This document shows positions 36,538-45,025 of a stretch of 64,000 bases of DNA, piece by piece. The notes under the pieces were generated by a model. It was not told the DNA's origin and did not search any database. It was given only the letters and a program-made list of their open reading frames with translations. The stretch is from contig NZ_PYSY02000003.1 of the NCBI RefSeq assembly GCF_003049685.1, positions 248,001 through 312,000 on the forward strand, written 5' to 3'. Position numbers and translations under genes: made by a program. The DNA comes from Brucella pituitosa (GTDB lineage Bacteria; Pseudomonadota; Alphaproteobacteria; Rhizobiales; Rhizobiaceae). How positions within the stretch are numbered: the first letter of the stretch is position 1; every line of letters begins with the position of its first letter.

Positions 36538-37119
36538 TTAGCGACCATTGATCACCCGATGCTCCAATTGTCGGAGCATTTTGACCAACTGCCCATTCTC
36601 CGCCCGTAACCTGGCGGCCAGTTCGCGTTTCAGATCGGCATTCTCAATTTCCAGAGCTAACAATTCAGCCTGAATATCGGACGCGGCAACGATCCAATTT
36701 GTCGCTTCTTGTTTCTGCAAAACCAATTTTTTCAAACGACGTCGAACAAATGGCTTTTTCTCCCCGACAACGGTCGCTTCTGTTATGCCAGCTGTTTGCG
36801 GTTCTTCCCTTGTGGTAGACGCTTCTTCAGGTTCTGGCGTATCAATGTCGGAAAGTGCTGGCCCGGCTGGAGCGTCATCAACTTTCTCAACAACCGGTTC
36901 CGTCAACGATACAGCTTTTGTGGATTTGATATCAGTGCTGCGCTCAACCGGCCTGGTTAGATCAGATTGAAGCTGGACATCCAACGGAGATTGCGGCGCA
37001 TCCGCTTTCACTTGCCGGGCAATCGACTTCAAATCCAGATTTCCCCACAAAGATGCTGGACCCTTGCGGGCACGCCTGTTTTTATATTCAACGACAACAT
37101 TACGGTTTGGATTTTTCAT
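36538..37119 (-). CDS. SyrB-related protein with C-terminal coiled coil
   Basis: A 193-residue protein. It begins with a basic N-terminal segment (MKNPNRNVVVEYKNRRARKG), has a low-complexity middle with clustered Pro, Glu and Thr, then a basic motif KKPFVRRRLKKLVLQKQE, and ends in the coiled coil LLALEIENADLKRELAARLR followed by AENGQLVKMLRQL. The coiled coil is very close to that of the SyrB-like protein at 37368. It is divergent from that gene with about 250 bp between starts. The arrangement suggests duplicated members of one family, perhaps forming mixed oligomers. Confidence 0.6.
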   Translation of the reverse strand: MKNPNRNVVVEYKNRRARKGPASLWGNLDLKSIARQVKADAPQSPLDVQLQSDLTRPVERSTDIKSTKAVSLTEPVVEKVDDAPAGPALSDIDTPEPEEASTTREEPQTAGITEATVVGEKKPFVRRRLKKLVLQKQEATNWIVAASDIQAELLALEIENADLKRELAARLRAENGQLVKMLRQLEHRVINGR

Positions 37120-37367
37120 CCGTGAATAGCTTTCTCGGCAAAATGTGAAGACGCTCTGTGAGCGCTAAAGAGCTTTTATCAGTAGCTACATATTATACGT
37201 CAGGCTTTCAACATTCGATAGAGCGTTGGACCCAATCAGTATGCTCTGAATACAAGCCTGTCTCCTCCTGAACACATGAAGTACACCGCCGTATTGTTAC
37301 ATGAGCTATTGACCTATATGTTTGACGCCTAAATGAATTTCCAAACAACAATCCGGAGCAATCTACT

Positions 37368-37859
37368 ATGGCAGACGAGACCATTGCGACAGTAAACGAA
37401 ACACCAGTTGACGTGAAAGCCGCCGAGCCTGTGGGTGACACAAAGAAAACTCGCGCACCACGCAAAAAAGGTGAGCCTAAACCTGCAAAGCCAGCTGCAA
37501 CACCTGCTTCTAAAGCATCCAAGGCAGCATCCGTTATAGCAGAGCCTGTAGCGCGGACGATCAAGAAATATACGCCCGCACAACGCGCTTCCATTCTTGC
37601 GTCAGTTGAAAAGGCCACCAAGAACGGCAAAACCACTTTGAAAGCTACGTTGCAACAGTTGGAAGTAAGTGAACAAACCTATTACAACTGGAAGAACGCC
37701 GCCGGAAAAGCAGCACCGGCAGCAGCAAAGACAACGGCAAACGACGACCTGAAATCACTTGTCGCCCTTGAAGCCGAAAATCTGAAGCTGCGTCAGGAAC
37801 TGGCTGCAAAATTGCGCGCAGAAAATGAAGAATTGCGCAAACGCCTCGGACAGGCTTGA
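37368..37859 (+). CDS. SyrB-like transcriptional regulator
   Basis: A 163-residue protein of the SyrB family known from Sinorhizobium, where SyrB represses syrM and so exopolysaccharide and nodulation genes. An acidic to basic disordered start is followed by the DNA-binding helix-turn-helix (YTPAQRASILASVEKATKNG, then TTLKATLQQLEVSEQTYYNW) and the coiled coil LVALEAENLKLRQELAAKLR ending ENEELRKRLGQA. Of the three relatives here it alone keeps the helix-turn-helix. Such genes are frequent on repABC replicons and beside insertion sequences; the target here is unknown. An imperfect GGAG lies 12 bp before the ATG. Confidence 0.8.
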   Translation: MADETIATVNETPVDVKAAEPVGDTKKTRAPRKKGEPKPAKPAATPASKASKAASVIAEPVARTIKKYTPAQRASILASVEKATKNGKTTLKATLQQLEVSEQTYYNWKNAAGKAAPAAAKTTANDDLKSLVALEAENLKLRQELAAKLRAENEELRKRLGQA

Positions 37860-37934
37860 GACTAACTGCAATCGTAGTATCTGCGAAAGCGTCATAAAAA
37901 CAGGTGACTTCCCTCATGCTAGTCACTTGCTCGC

Positions 37935-38377
37935 CTTTCAGTGAGGGAATTCCGGTCGAAGCCGGATACAAGAACTGTCGTTCAACCAGAGTCGACCGAG
38001 CTTGGGTTGCTTTTGCGGAACCTTCAGCCTCTCCCGCCGCCATATCCGCTCGACCAGCTTGATGCAGCATCGCGGTGATGCGGCAGTAGCCATATCGGCC
38101 ATACTGGAGGGCGGGGCCGAAAGGTGGCCCACGTTCTTGCGCTTGGCGATGTTCATCTATGAATGAAATCATCGGTTCAATGGCCGGTAGAGCTCCGCCG
38201 CGATAGATGAAACGGTCGCCCAACGCGACGGCTGTTCTGCCTCGTGAGCCAGCACCATACGCCAGCACCATACGGATGGCACTTGCGCGGACTTCAGGTA
38301 AAACTTGTCGTTGTCTTGCTCATAACGGCTCCAACTTTCTCAGAAGTTGGAGCCTCCAGAAAACCCGGTGCGGTTCA
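37935..38377 (-). mobile_element. IS3-family insertion sequence, internally deleted
   Basis: Reading the minus strand from 38377: the terminal sequence TGAACCGCACCGGGTTTTCT, an OrfA start MSK-TTSF then SAIRMVLA in another frame, a direct jump to OrfB MISFIDEHR, and then GRYGYCRITAMLHQAG followed in a new frame by VERIWRRERLKVPQKQPKLG and RLWLNDSSCIRLRPEFPH. Most of OrfA and the whole catalytic DDE part are gone. A hairpin of 11 perfect pairs lies next to its terminal repeat. Confidence 0.8.
38327..38354. repeat. 11-bp perfect hairpin at the IS3 end
   Basis: GGCTCCAACTT and AAGTTGGAGCC pair exactly around TCTCAG. It lies between the IS3 terminal repeat and the OrfA start. It could act as a terminator shielding the element from outside transcription, or for the RraA-like operon ending at 38413; it lacks a T-run on either strand. 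Confidence 0.6.
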
Positions 38378-38412
38378 GTTGCTTTTGTAGCTAATTTTGC
38401 TCGGTAGCCTGT

Positions 38413-39090
38413 TCACAGACCGTATTTTGATTCAACGGGCCAGACCGACTGCAGTTTTTCTCCACCAAGAATGCGATCTCGCGCCGCTGCTTCGTTAGCG
38501 CCAAGCTGATCTGCCTGATCTGCAACCTTTGACAAAATATCTTTCGGAATGACCACGACACCATCAATATCAGCAAAAATCACGTCGCCGGGATTGATCT
38601 TAACACCAGCAATTTCAATTTCCACTTGCGAGCGCTTCGGCTCCATTTTGCCTGAAACAGAAACTGGCGATCGTGCACGACCAAACAACGGATACCCCAG
38701 GCCGCGAACCTGCGCAATATCTCTCACAGTACCGTTCACAATCGTGGCGGCCGCTCCACGTGTTTTAGCTCCGGAACTCATCAGCTCACCAGAACAGGAG
38801 CCCTGTGCACAGGATGAATCAACCACAATAATTCCACCTTCCGGTGTGCAATCGATAGCGTGATGATAGGCGTCCTGCGGCTGATTACGGCGTTCGCTTG
38901 GCTCAAACTGTACCGTTACTGCCGGGCCGCATACAACCTGGCCTGGCTGCAAGACGCCTTGCAAAGAAATACCATCAAGATAGCCCCAACCACCGAGTTG
39001 CTCTAGGCTGTCATGGACGTCGCCGGAATACCACTTTGATAAACGCTTGATAGATTCCCAATCGGTATCTGCATAGTCGAACTTGTTCAT
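38413..39090 (-). CDS. RraA-family protein (HMG/CHA-aldolase-like)
   Basis: A 225-residue protein with the RraA fold: VHDSLEQLGG (family 'vsDaL...g'), GPAVTVQFEPS, GGIIVVDSS, the phosphate-binding GELMSSGAKTRGAAATIVNG, TVRDIAQVRGLGYPLFGRAR and GDVIFADIDGVVVIPKD. In catalytic members, the segment around GxxxxxxAxxxGxxGxVxxG.xRD binds the metal and the 2-oxo acid; here the Arg and Asp of TVRD are present. It could be an aldolase or decarboxylase for an oxo-acid rather than the RNase E inhibitor. It is the last gene of a catabolic-looking operon and overlaps the GntR gene by 4 bp. Confidence 0.8.
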   Translation of the reverse strand: MNKFDYADTDWESIKRLSKWYSGDVHDSLEQLGGWGYLDGISLQGVLQPGQVVCGPAVTVQFEPSERRNQPQDAYHHAIDCTPEGGIIVVDSSCAQGSCSGELMSSGAKTRGAAATIVNGTVRDIAQVRGLGYPLFGRARSPVSVSGKMEPKRSQVEIEIAGVKINPGDVIFADIDGVVVIPKDILSKVADQADQLGANEAAARDRILGGEKLQSVWPVESKYGL

Positions 39091-39866
39091 TTGCTTCTCG
39101 CTTTTGAATGTATAGCTGCTTTGTCCATTGCTACCTTGAGGTAGCGGGAACTCTCTTCAATTTGTCTGCGTATTGAATTGCGTGCTTCGTCAGGCTTCTT
39201 TGCTTTAATGAGGCTGTAGATTTCCTCATGCTCTGCGAGTCCTTCTTGAAGCGATTTGTCTGGAACACGGCTCGTGACACGAATGACGTCAATGATGATC
39301 GAAAATAGATTGTCGTAGACTACATTGAGGATTTCATTGCCGACCGAGTGTACAAGGCCAAGGTGAAACGCAGCATCACTGTCCGTAAATCGCGACATAT
39401 CGTTGGCTTTTGCCGCTGCTCGCATTTCGGCGAGCGAGTCTTCAACCTCTTGGGTGATCGTCAACTCTTCTGAGCTCAAACGCGTAACAACTTCCATCTC
39501 TATGATCCGGCGCACGTCCATCAGCTGCACAAGATAATCGGAGTTGTTAGCAAAAAGCTGTTTCACGGTTATGGCCAAAGATCCGAGGAACTCTCCGACA
39601 TCGTCACGAACCACCAGTGCACGTTCGCCATGCTTTCGGCGAACAAGACCTTTCGTTTCGAGGATTTGGAGAGCTTCACGTACTGAACGTGTGCTCACAT
39701 TAAAGTCTCGTGCAATGGCCGCTTCTGCAGGCAAACGATCACCGACCTTCAATTGCCCAGAAAGTATCTGCGCTTCGAAGTCTTCCACGACAGAAACATG
39801 CAGCTTATCCCGATCTGGAATAGCTCGTTTCAAGGACTGTCGGCTGTCTGCCTGCTCTGCTACCAC
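39087..39866 (-). CDS. GntR-family regulator (FadR/FCD type)
   Basis: A 259-residue repressor or activator. The N-terminal winged helix (ILSGQLKVGDRLPAEAAIAR, DFNVSTRSVREALQILETKG) binds DNA; the C-terminal FCD domain, with conserved acidic and histidine residues (DAAFHLGLV, HSVGNEILN, GLAEHEEIYSLIKAKKP), binds a carboxylate effector, often with a metal. The start is GTG at 39866 with a strong GGAGG site embedded in the end of the SDR gene, overlapping by 7 bp. The likely target is the transport and dehydrogenase operon it belongs to; a CATATG-T-CATATG palindrome ahead of the first permease gene is a candidate operator. Confidence 0.88.
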   Translation of the reverse strand: MVAEQADSRQSLKRAIPDRDKLHVSVVEDFEAQILSGQLKVGDRLPAEAAIARDFNVSTRSVREALQILETKGLVRRKHGERALVVRDDVGEFLGSLAITVKQLFANNSDYLVQLMDVRRIIEMEVVTRLSSEELTITQEVEDSLAEMRAAAKANDMSRFTDSDAAFHLGLVHSVGNEILNVVYDNLFSIIIDVIRVTSRVPDKSLQEGLAEHEEIYSLIKAKKPDEARNSIRRQIEESSRYLKVAMDKAAIHSKARSK

Positions 39867-40678
39867 GCTGTAAATCCTCCATCAACGACGACGTTTGAAC
39901 CAGTCATATAGGATGATGCATCAGAGGCAAGAAACTGAATAACACCATTATATTCATCGAGTTCTGCCTGCCGGTGCATCGGAACACGTTCAAGAAACGC
40001 ATCGATAAATTCTTTGTCGAAGTTTGCAGTTTTCACGCCACCAAATGAAATCAGATTAACGCGGACATTTTTAGTGCCCCAATAGGTGCCCAGATAACGG
40101 GTCAGATTGACCAGCCCAGACTTGGAGGCTGCATAGGAAATTGCCTTGATGAACGGCTCACCATCGCGTGCTTCGCGATACGCATAAAGCGCCTGATTGG
40201 GAGAGACAATTCCGTAGATCGAGCCGACATTGATGATGCTGCCGCGCTGCGCATCAGCCATCTTGGAACCGATCACCTGACAGCAAAGCATAACACCCGT
40301 CAGATTGGTTTCGATGATTTCGTTCCAATATTCCTGCGGGTAAATTTCAAAGGGACTATTCTGATCAGCAGAGCCGGATGGCTTGGAATCGATGCCCGCA
40401 TTGTTCACGAGAATATGCGGCACGCCCCAATCTTCAATCAGTTGGTTGGTTGCCTGTTCCAAAGCGCTCTTATCGGTGACGCTTGCAACATAAACGCGGA
40501 TGTTATCCGTCAGACCGGGAAACTTGGCACTGAGATCATCGGCGCTGATTGGGCGACGGCTAAAGATCGCAACCTTTGCACCGGCTTCCGCCAGTGACTT
40601 GCTGAACTGTGTTCCCAGCTGGCCCAGACCGCCTGTCACAATTGCGACCTTGTCTTTCACACTGAACTTATCGACCAT
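39860..40678 (-). CDS. SDR-family dehydrogenase
   Basis: A 272-residue classical short-chain dehydrogenase: NAD(P) motif TGGLGQLG (TGxxxGxG), NNAG at the start of the substrate half, catalytic Ser within IINVGSIYG, YAASKSG as YxxxK with the Lys four residues on, and the usual ending SYMTGSNVVVDGGFTAW. A preceding Tyr-rich insert (SPNQALYAYREARDGEPFIK) is longer than in simple members and resembles sugar- or sugar-acid-dehydrogenase relatives. The start at MVDKFSVKDK (40678) has an AGGA site; the longer ATG at 40702 does not. In this operon it likely oxidises the imported compound or its product. Confidence 0.85.
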   Translation of the reverse strand: MVDKFSVKDKVAIVTGGLGQLGTQFSKSLAEAGAKVAIFSRRPISADDLSAKFPGLTDNIRVYVASVTDKSALEQATNQLIEDWGVPHILVNNAGIDSKPSGSADQNSPFEIYPQEYWNEIIETNLTGVMLCCQVIGSKMADAQRGSIINVGSIYGIVSPNQALYAYREARDGEPFIKAISYAASKSGLVNLTRYLGTYWGTKNVRVNLISFGGVKTANFDKEFIDAFLERVPMHRQAELDEYNGVIQFLASDASSYMTGSNVVVDGGFTAW

Positions 40679-40831
40679 TTTAAATCCTGATAATTCAATC
40701 ATTGATATTGAACGAGTCTCGGTCGAGTAACTGTTTGCACGACCGAGTATTTTAGTTTGGAAATGCCATTTTGACCGGCGTCATGGGCCAGAGAGGGCGT
40801 TGACCTCACGCCCATCTCCGGCGCAGGCGGA

Positions 40832-41659
40832 CTATCGGGGCAGATCCATTGATGCCAGTTTTTTAGGATCAAGCTTGGCACCGTGATATTTTTCGTAAAT
40901 CTCGACCAGCTTCCCGTTATCGAGATTGGTTTTCACCCAAGTGTCGATCCATTCCTTCAGCTGTGGCTCATTGCGACGCATCGCAATTCCAAGCGGATAA
41001 GCTTGCGCCACAAACTTTTCTTCCAGATCGAGCTTTGGATTGGCTTTGATCAGCTCCGTCAAAAGCGGACGCGAGGTTGCATAAATGGCCATTTGGCCAC
41101 TTGTAACAGCAGCACTTGATGTCGGGTCATCTTCAAAGCGCACGATTTGAACGCCAGAAACATCAGCCGTCTTTTCCGTGAGATTGGTGTCGTTGACCGT
41201 GCCGCGAGTGACCGCAACGGACGACCCTGCCAAATCAGCATAGGTCTTCACATTGGATTCCTTGGGTGCAGCCACCACGATAGCTGTTTCAGCATAAGGA
41301 ACACTGAAGTCGACTACATCCAGCCGCTCTTTGGTAATCGACAGCGTCGACACAGCCAAATCCGCCTTACCCGAGACCAGGAACGGAATGCGCCCTGACG
41401 TTGGCACTGTCAGAAACTCAATTTCAACGCCCAAATCCGTCGCAAGCAATTTGGCAGTCTCAACCTCAGAGCCTGTCGGTTCAAACTTTGCATCGCGCAT
41501 CGCATAAGGCGGATTACCGAGATCAATTGCGACTTGCAGCTTGCCCTTTTCGCGAATGCTTTCGAGCTGATTGGCGAAAGATGGTTGCAGGGAAAGCGCA
41601 ACAAAGCTTAATCCAAGCCCCAATGCTGTGAGCATACTTCTTCTATTAAATACAGTCAT
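40832..41659 (-). CDS. polar amino-acid-type ABC transporter substrate-binding protein
   Basis: A 275-residue family-3 periplasmic solute-binding protein. It starts after a strong GAGGAGGAA site with a signal peptide (RRSMLTALGLGLSFVALSLQ, cleavage near FA-NQ). Mature features are LQVAIDLGNPPYAMRD, SEVETAKLLATDLGVEIEFL, FLVSGKADLAVSTLSITKER, and GSSVAVTRGTVNDTNLTEK. These proteins bind amino acids or related small carboxylates; a neighbouring oxo-acid-type enzyme suggests a hydroxy- or amino-acid. The gene lies between the ATPase and the SDR gene. Confidence 0.88.
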   Translation of the reverse strand: MTVFNRRSMLTALGLGLSFVALSLQPSFANQLESIREKGKLQVAIDLGNPPYAMRDAKFEPTGSEVETAKLLATDLGVEIEFLTVPTSGRIPFLVSGKADLAVSTLSITKERLDVVDFSVPYAETAIVVAAPKESNVKTYADLAGSSVAVTRGTVNDTNLTEKTADVSGVQIVRFEDDPTSSAAVTSGQMAIYATSRPLLTELIKANPKLDLEEKFVAQAYPLGIAMRRNEPQLKEWIDTWVKTNLDNGKLVEIYEKYHGAKLDPKKLASMDLPR

Positions 41660-41719
41660 GTTTCCTCCTCCTGGAAATGTTGAAAATTGCTTTGACGCTC
41701 CTCTACGCCAATGCAAACA

Positions 41720-42448
41720 TCAGTGGTGTGCCCCAACGAAATTCTTCAGTTCCTGTGTCGCTGGATTGCTTAGGATGTCGGGACTGCCCTGTTCGCAAAT
41801 CTTGCCTTGATGCATGAACACAACCGTGTCTGCTACCCGTTTTGCAAAATCCATCTCGTGCGTCACCAACAGCATCGTCATTCCGTTGCGCGCCAAGTCT
41901 TCGATGACTTTGAGAACTTCGCCTGTCAGTTCTGGATCGAGTGCGGATGTCACCTCATCAAACAGCATGACTTTCGGTTTCATCGCTAACGAGCGCGCAA
42001 TCGCGACGCGTTGCTGTTGGCCACCCGAAAGCTGCTCAGGATAATTGTCGATTTTCTCGGCTAGACCGACTTGACGCAACACAAGCTCAGCCAGTTCTCT
42101 GGCCTCAATGCGGTTGAGCTTTTTGACCCAGCGGAGCGCGAGCGTGATGTTCTGTTCAACCGTTAAATGCGGAAACAGATTATAGCCCTGGAAGACAATT
42201 CCGACATCCTGACGCAACGAGCGCACATTGAGTTCAGGATCGTTGACATGATGATCGCAAACCCAAATATCACCGCTATTGATTGTCTCGAGCCGGTCGA
42301 CGCAGCGCAAAGCAGTACTTTTGCCCGATCCACTCCGACCGATCAGCGCAACGACCTGGCCCTTTTCAATTTCTAGATTGATCCCTTTGAGGACGGATAG
42401 CGAGCCATAGCTTTTATGGACATCAACAAACTTAACGATGGCCGACAT
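41720..42448 (-). CDS. polar amino-acid-type ABC transporter ATP-binding protein
   Basis: A 242-residue ATPase of the GlnQ/HisP type: Walker [11 protein letters not shown] loop [11 protein letters not shown], signature [10 protein letters not shown], Walker [14 protein letters not shown], and H loop [10 protein letters not shown]. The start [10 protein letters not shown] (42448) follows AGAGGATG; the longer frame to 42517 overlaps the permease by much more. The overlap with the preceding permease stop is 17 bp, as expected for coupled translation. Confidence 0.9.
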   Translation of the reverse strand: MSAIVKFVDVHKSYGSLSVLKGINLEIEKGQVVALIGRSGSGKSTALRCVDRLETINSGDIWVCDHHVNDPELNVRSLRQDVGIVFQGYNLFPHLTVEQNITLALRWVKKLNRIEARELAELVLRQVGLAEKIDNYPEQLSGGQQQRVAIARSLAMKPKVMLFDEVTSALDPELTGEVLKVIEDLARNGMTMLLVTHEMDFAKRVADTVVFMHQGKICEQGSPDILSNPATQELKNFVGAHH

Positions 42449-43085
42449 TATACATCCTCTCAAATTTGCGACTTGCCGCCGAGAGTGGGAAGCAGATGCA
42501 AAAATAGAACAAAGCAATCACGAGATAGGTGGTGAAGGGCTGGAAAGTTGAGGCGTTAATTTCTTTGCCGATATAGGTCATTTCCGCCATGCCGATGATC
42601 GATGCCAGCGATGTGTTCTTCACAATTTGCACCATAAAACCGACCGTCGGTGGTGTCGCAATACGAACTGCTTGAGGTACAATCACCAACCACAACCCTT
42701 GCAAGCCTGTCAGCGCAAGGCAGTCGGAAGCTTCCCATTGCGTGCGCGAAACCGATTGCAAACTGCCGCGCCAGATTGCGCCAAGAAAGGCACTTGCGAA
42801 GATCGTCATGGCAATGCTGGCCGCGAAAAGTGACGACACTTCAATGTTAAGGATTGGCAGTCCAAAATAGACCAGAAACATCAGGATCAGGACTGGCGTG
42901 CCCTGCACGAGCACAATGTAAGCATCCGCCAATCGAACCAACGCCTTGTTTTTGGAAATGCCTGCAAGAGAAACTGCAAACCCAAAAATACCGCCAAAAA
43001 CAAAACTGATGATCGATAAAACAACAGTCCAAACAAGCCCTTGCAGCAGAACTTCAACATGCAGCCAGGAGAAAGATGTAAACAT
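42432..43085 (-). CDS. polar amino-acid-type ABC transporter permease (second)
   Basis: A 217-residue permease of the HisM/GlnP type with four to five helices and the conserved EAA-like loop ([20 protein letters not shown]). [20 protein letters not shown] near the N-terminal third is the signature of this family. It lies 9 bp after the other permease; the pair forms the heterodimeric channel. Confidence 0.9.
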   Translation of the reverse strand: MFTSFSWLHVEVLLQGLVWTVVLSIISFVFGGIFGFAVSLAGISKNKALVRLADAYIVLVQGTPVLILMFLVYFGLPILNIEVSSLFAASIAMTIFASAFLGAIWRGSLQSVSRTQWEASDCLALTGLQGLWLVIVPQAVRIATPPTVGFMVQIVKNTSLASIIGMAEMTYIGKEINASTFQPFTTYLVIALFYFCICFPLSAASRKFERMYNVGHR

Positions 43086-43094
43086 TTCGTCCTC

Positions 43095-43778
43095 CTAGAG
43101 ATTTGTGCCAAGACGGCGTTTGCGGGGAAAAAAGCCGAACGCAAGAAGCTTGAACAGGCCGCGCATAAGGAATGAAAGCAGCAGATAAATCACGAGAATA
43201 ACCAGATAGACTTCAAAGGATCGGAAGGTTATCGATTGTATTCGCGCTGCAGCGCCCGTGAGTTCTTCCGCAGAAATCTGGGACGCGACGCTTGTCGCGA
43301 GCATCAACAAAACATATTGGCTAACGAGCGATGGATAGACGCGCTCCAGTGCTGGCGGAAGCATCACAGCGGCCAGCATTTGCAAGCGGCTCAAACCAAG
43401 AGTGTCAGCGGCTTCCAACTGACCTTTATTGATTGACTGCAAGCCCGCACGGATGATCTCGCTGGAATAAGCGCCGACATTGATGGTCAGCCCGATCAAT
43501 GCGGAAGCCTGCGCAGAGAACTTCAGGCCCAAAGAAGACAGGCCGAAATACACCAAAAACAGCTGGATAAGCAGCGGAGTGTTTCGGATAGCCTCTACAT
43601 ATATCGCCACGACAATACGCAAAGAACGATATTTGCTGATGCTTGCCACGGCGCAAATCGTACCCAACAGAAACCCTAAAAATGTCACGATCAGCGACAT
43701 TTTTATCGTTTCGATTGTGCCTTGCAGCAGCAAAGGCCAATATTTTTCCAGAAAAGCGAAACTGAACTCATACTTCAT
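43095..43778 (-). CDS. polar amino-acid-type ABC transporter permease (first)
   Basis: A 227-residue permease with the same signature (YVEAIRNTPLLIQLFLVYFG) and the EAA loop (EAADTLGLSRLQMLAAVMLP). It is the first gene of the operon. The ATG at 43778 is preferred over a TTG at 43784. About 430 bp of non-coding DNA lies upstream, holding the operon promoter and a CATATG repeat. Confidence 0.9.
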   Translation of the reverse strand: MKYEFSFAFLEKYWPLLLQGTIETIKMSLIVTFLGFLLGTICAVASISKYRSLRIVVAIYVEAIRNTPLLIQLFLVYFGLSSLGLKFSAQASALIGLTINVGAYSSEIIRAGLQSINKGQLEAADTLGLSRLQMLAAVMLPPALERVYPSLVSQYVLLMLATSVASQISAEELTGAAARIQSITFRSFEVYLVILVIYLLLSFLMRGLFKLLAFGFFPRKRRLGTNL

Positions 43779-44011
43779 ACGCAAATAACCTTGTGCGTAA
43801 AGAAGCTATGATCTTCAGCAATAATAACAGCCGATCCACTCTCGCGCACATGCGCTGACTTTTTCATAGCCGTCAGAAAACAAGCGCACGCGAGACGCGT
43901 TCGCATCATTTGATATGCGTTCATGGTTATTCCTCCCAAGCACAATTCACCTCACCTGATTAACAGGCCTCCTGGAGATGACTTGTGCCTTACTCAAGCA
44001 TCTAAATTTAT

Positions 44012-44024
44012 CATATGTCATATG
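44012..44024. promoter_or_regulatory. CATATG-T-CATATG palindrome upstream of the ABC operon
   Basis: Two CATATG boxes separated by one base make a 13-bp palindrome 234 bp before the first permease. FCD-type GntR proteins often bind short AT-containing palindromes of this size, so it is a candidate operator for the operon's own regulator. It also faces the ParDE pair on the other strand, about 200 bp away. Confidence 0.45.
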
Positions 44025-44230
44025 TCAATACGTGAAGGTGATAAAGTGCTACAGTTCGGATTTTTGATCGTGTCCCAGGACGTAGTGTAGATTTTCGGTG
44101 CGAATTGAGCTGATTTTTAGCCTCCCAACAGGAAAGATCAGCCCCCGTTCCAACAGGGATTTGATCTGGACTTCTCTCCTGGGCAAAATCCGAAGTAGAA
44201 ACTTACATGCGATGGAGAAGGAGTTCGTCA

Positions 44231-44476
44231 ATGTCGCGAAGTACGTCAGTTACGCTTGGTGATCATTTTGCCAACTTCATCGACACGCAGGTGAGGGGAG
44301 GGCGTTACGGATCTGCCAGCGACGTAGTGCGAGCGGGGTTGGGGCTTTTAGAAGAGCATGAGACGCGGGTTAAGTCATTACAAGATGCGTTGATCGCAGG
44401 CGAAGAGTCGGGTCAGCCTAAGCTGTTGGATAGGGAAAGCTTCCTGAGAAGAATGAAGACAAAGCATGCGCTATGA
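44231..44476 (+). CDS. parD: ParD-type ribbon-helix-helix antitoxin
   Basis: An 81-residue protein: ribbon strand STSVTLGDHFANFIDTQV, then GGRYGSASDVVRAGLGLLEE, the classic ParD/CopG two-helix body, and a disordered C-terminal tail that should wrap the toxin (LDRESFLRRMKTK). The ATG at 44231 follows AAGGAG. It should repress the operon and neutralise the following ParE-like protein. Confidence 0.88.
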   Translation: MSRSTSVTLGDHFANFIDTQVRGGRYGSASDVVRAGLGLLEEHETRVKSLQDALIAGEESGQPKLLDRESFLRRMKTKHAL

Positions 44477-44494
44477 AGCTATCAGCTTACTCCG

Positions 44495-44758
44495 ATGGCT
44501 GAGGCTGATCTGGAAGAAATATGGGTTTACACCTTACGAAAATGGTCGCTGGAGCAGGCTAACAGCTGCGTCGATGACGTAATGGATGCGTTTGAAGGGT
44601 TAAAAAACGGTAGCAAGCGTGGACGCCTGACAGACATTCGCTCCGGTTATTTTAAATATGCTGTGGGATCGCATGTGATCTATTTTCGGGAACGCGAGAA
44701 TACGCTGCTTGTTGTCCGTATTTTGCATGGACGTATGGAGTTGATGCGCCATTTGTGA
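44495..44758 (+). CDS. parE: ParE/RelE-superfamily toxin, start region frameshifted
   Basis: The body is typical of ParE: AEADLEEIWVYTLRKWSLEQ, DIRSGYFKYAVGSHVIYFRE, LLVVRILHGRMELMRHL (87 residues from the first ATG of the frame). ParE-type proteins poison DNA gyrase. Toxins of this family normally start near 'MRY.LTP.AEADLEEIW'. Here the same frame reads SYQLTPMAEADL immediately after a TGA shared with the antitoxin stop, while MRYE is encoded by ATGCGCTATGAA in the +1 frame. One missing A would restore MRYESYQLTPMAEADL. Either translation starts at the internal ATG 44495, which has no visible ribosome site, or a frameshift disabled the toxin. The C-terminal catalytic and binding part is intact. 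Confidence 0.8.
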   Translation: MAEADLEEIWVYTLRKWSLEQANSCVDDVMDAFEGLKNGSKRGRLTDIRSGYFKYAVGSHVIYFRERENTLLVVRILHGRMELMRHL

Positions 44759-45025
44759 AAGTTTGCACTGACCATGATGATATTCGCGATGACGCTCGTC
44801 TTAATCAAATTAGACTCAAAACGGCACGTGGCGACCTGAAATCGCGGATGAGTGGGGAAACCCGCCGCGTGAGGACGGCCGAGATCACCGATTCGCGGCT
44901 TCAAATCAATAAGCTTCGATAACCTGTACTTATCGGAGGTTAGACCATCAACCCACCGCCATCACCAGTGCCGGACATTAAATCCACACTGGATTCCGTT
45001 TGAGACTTTGTTTACCATAAATTCA

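Noticed and set aside
37645..38271. 208-codon minus-strand frame
   Set aside because: Chimera of SyrB-like antisense and frameshifted IS3 pieces.
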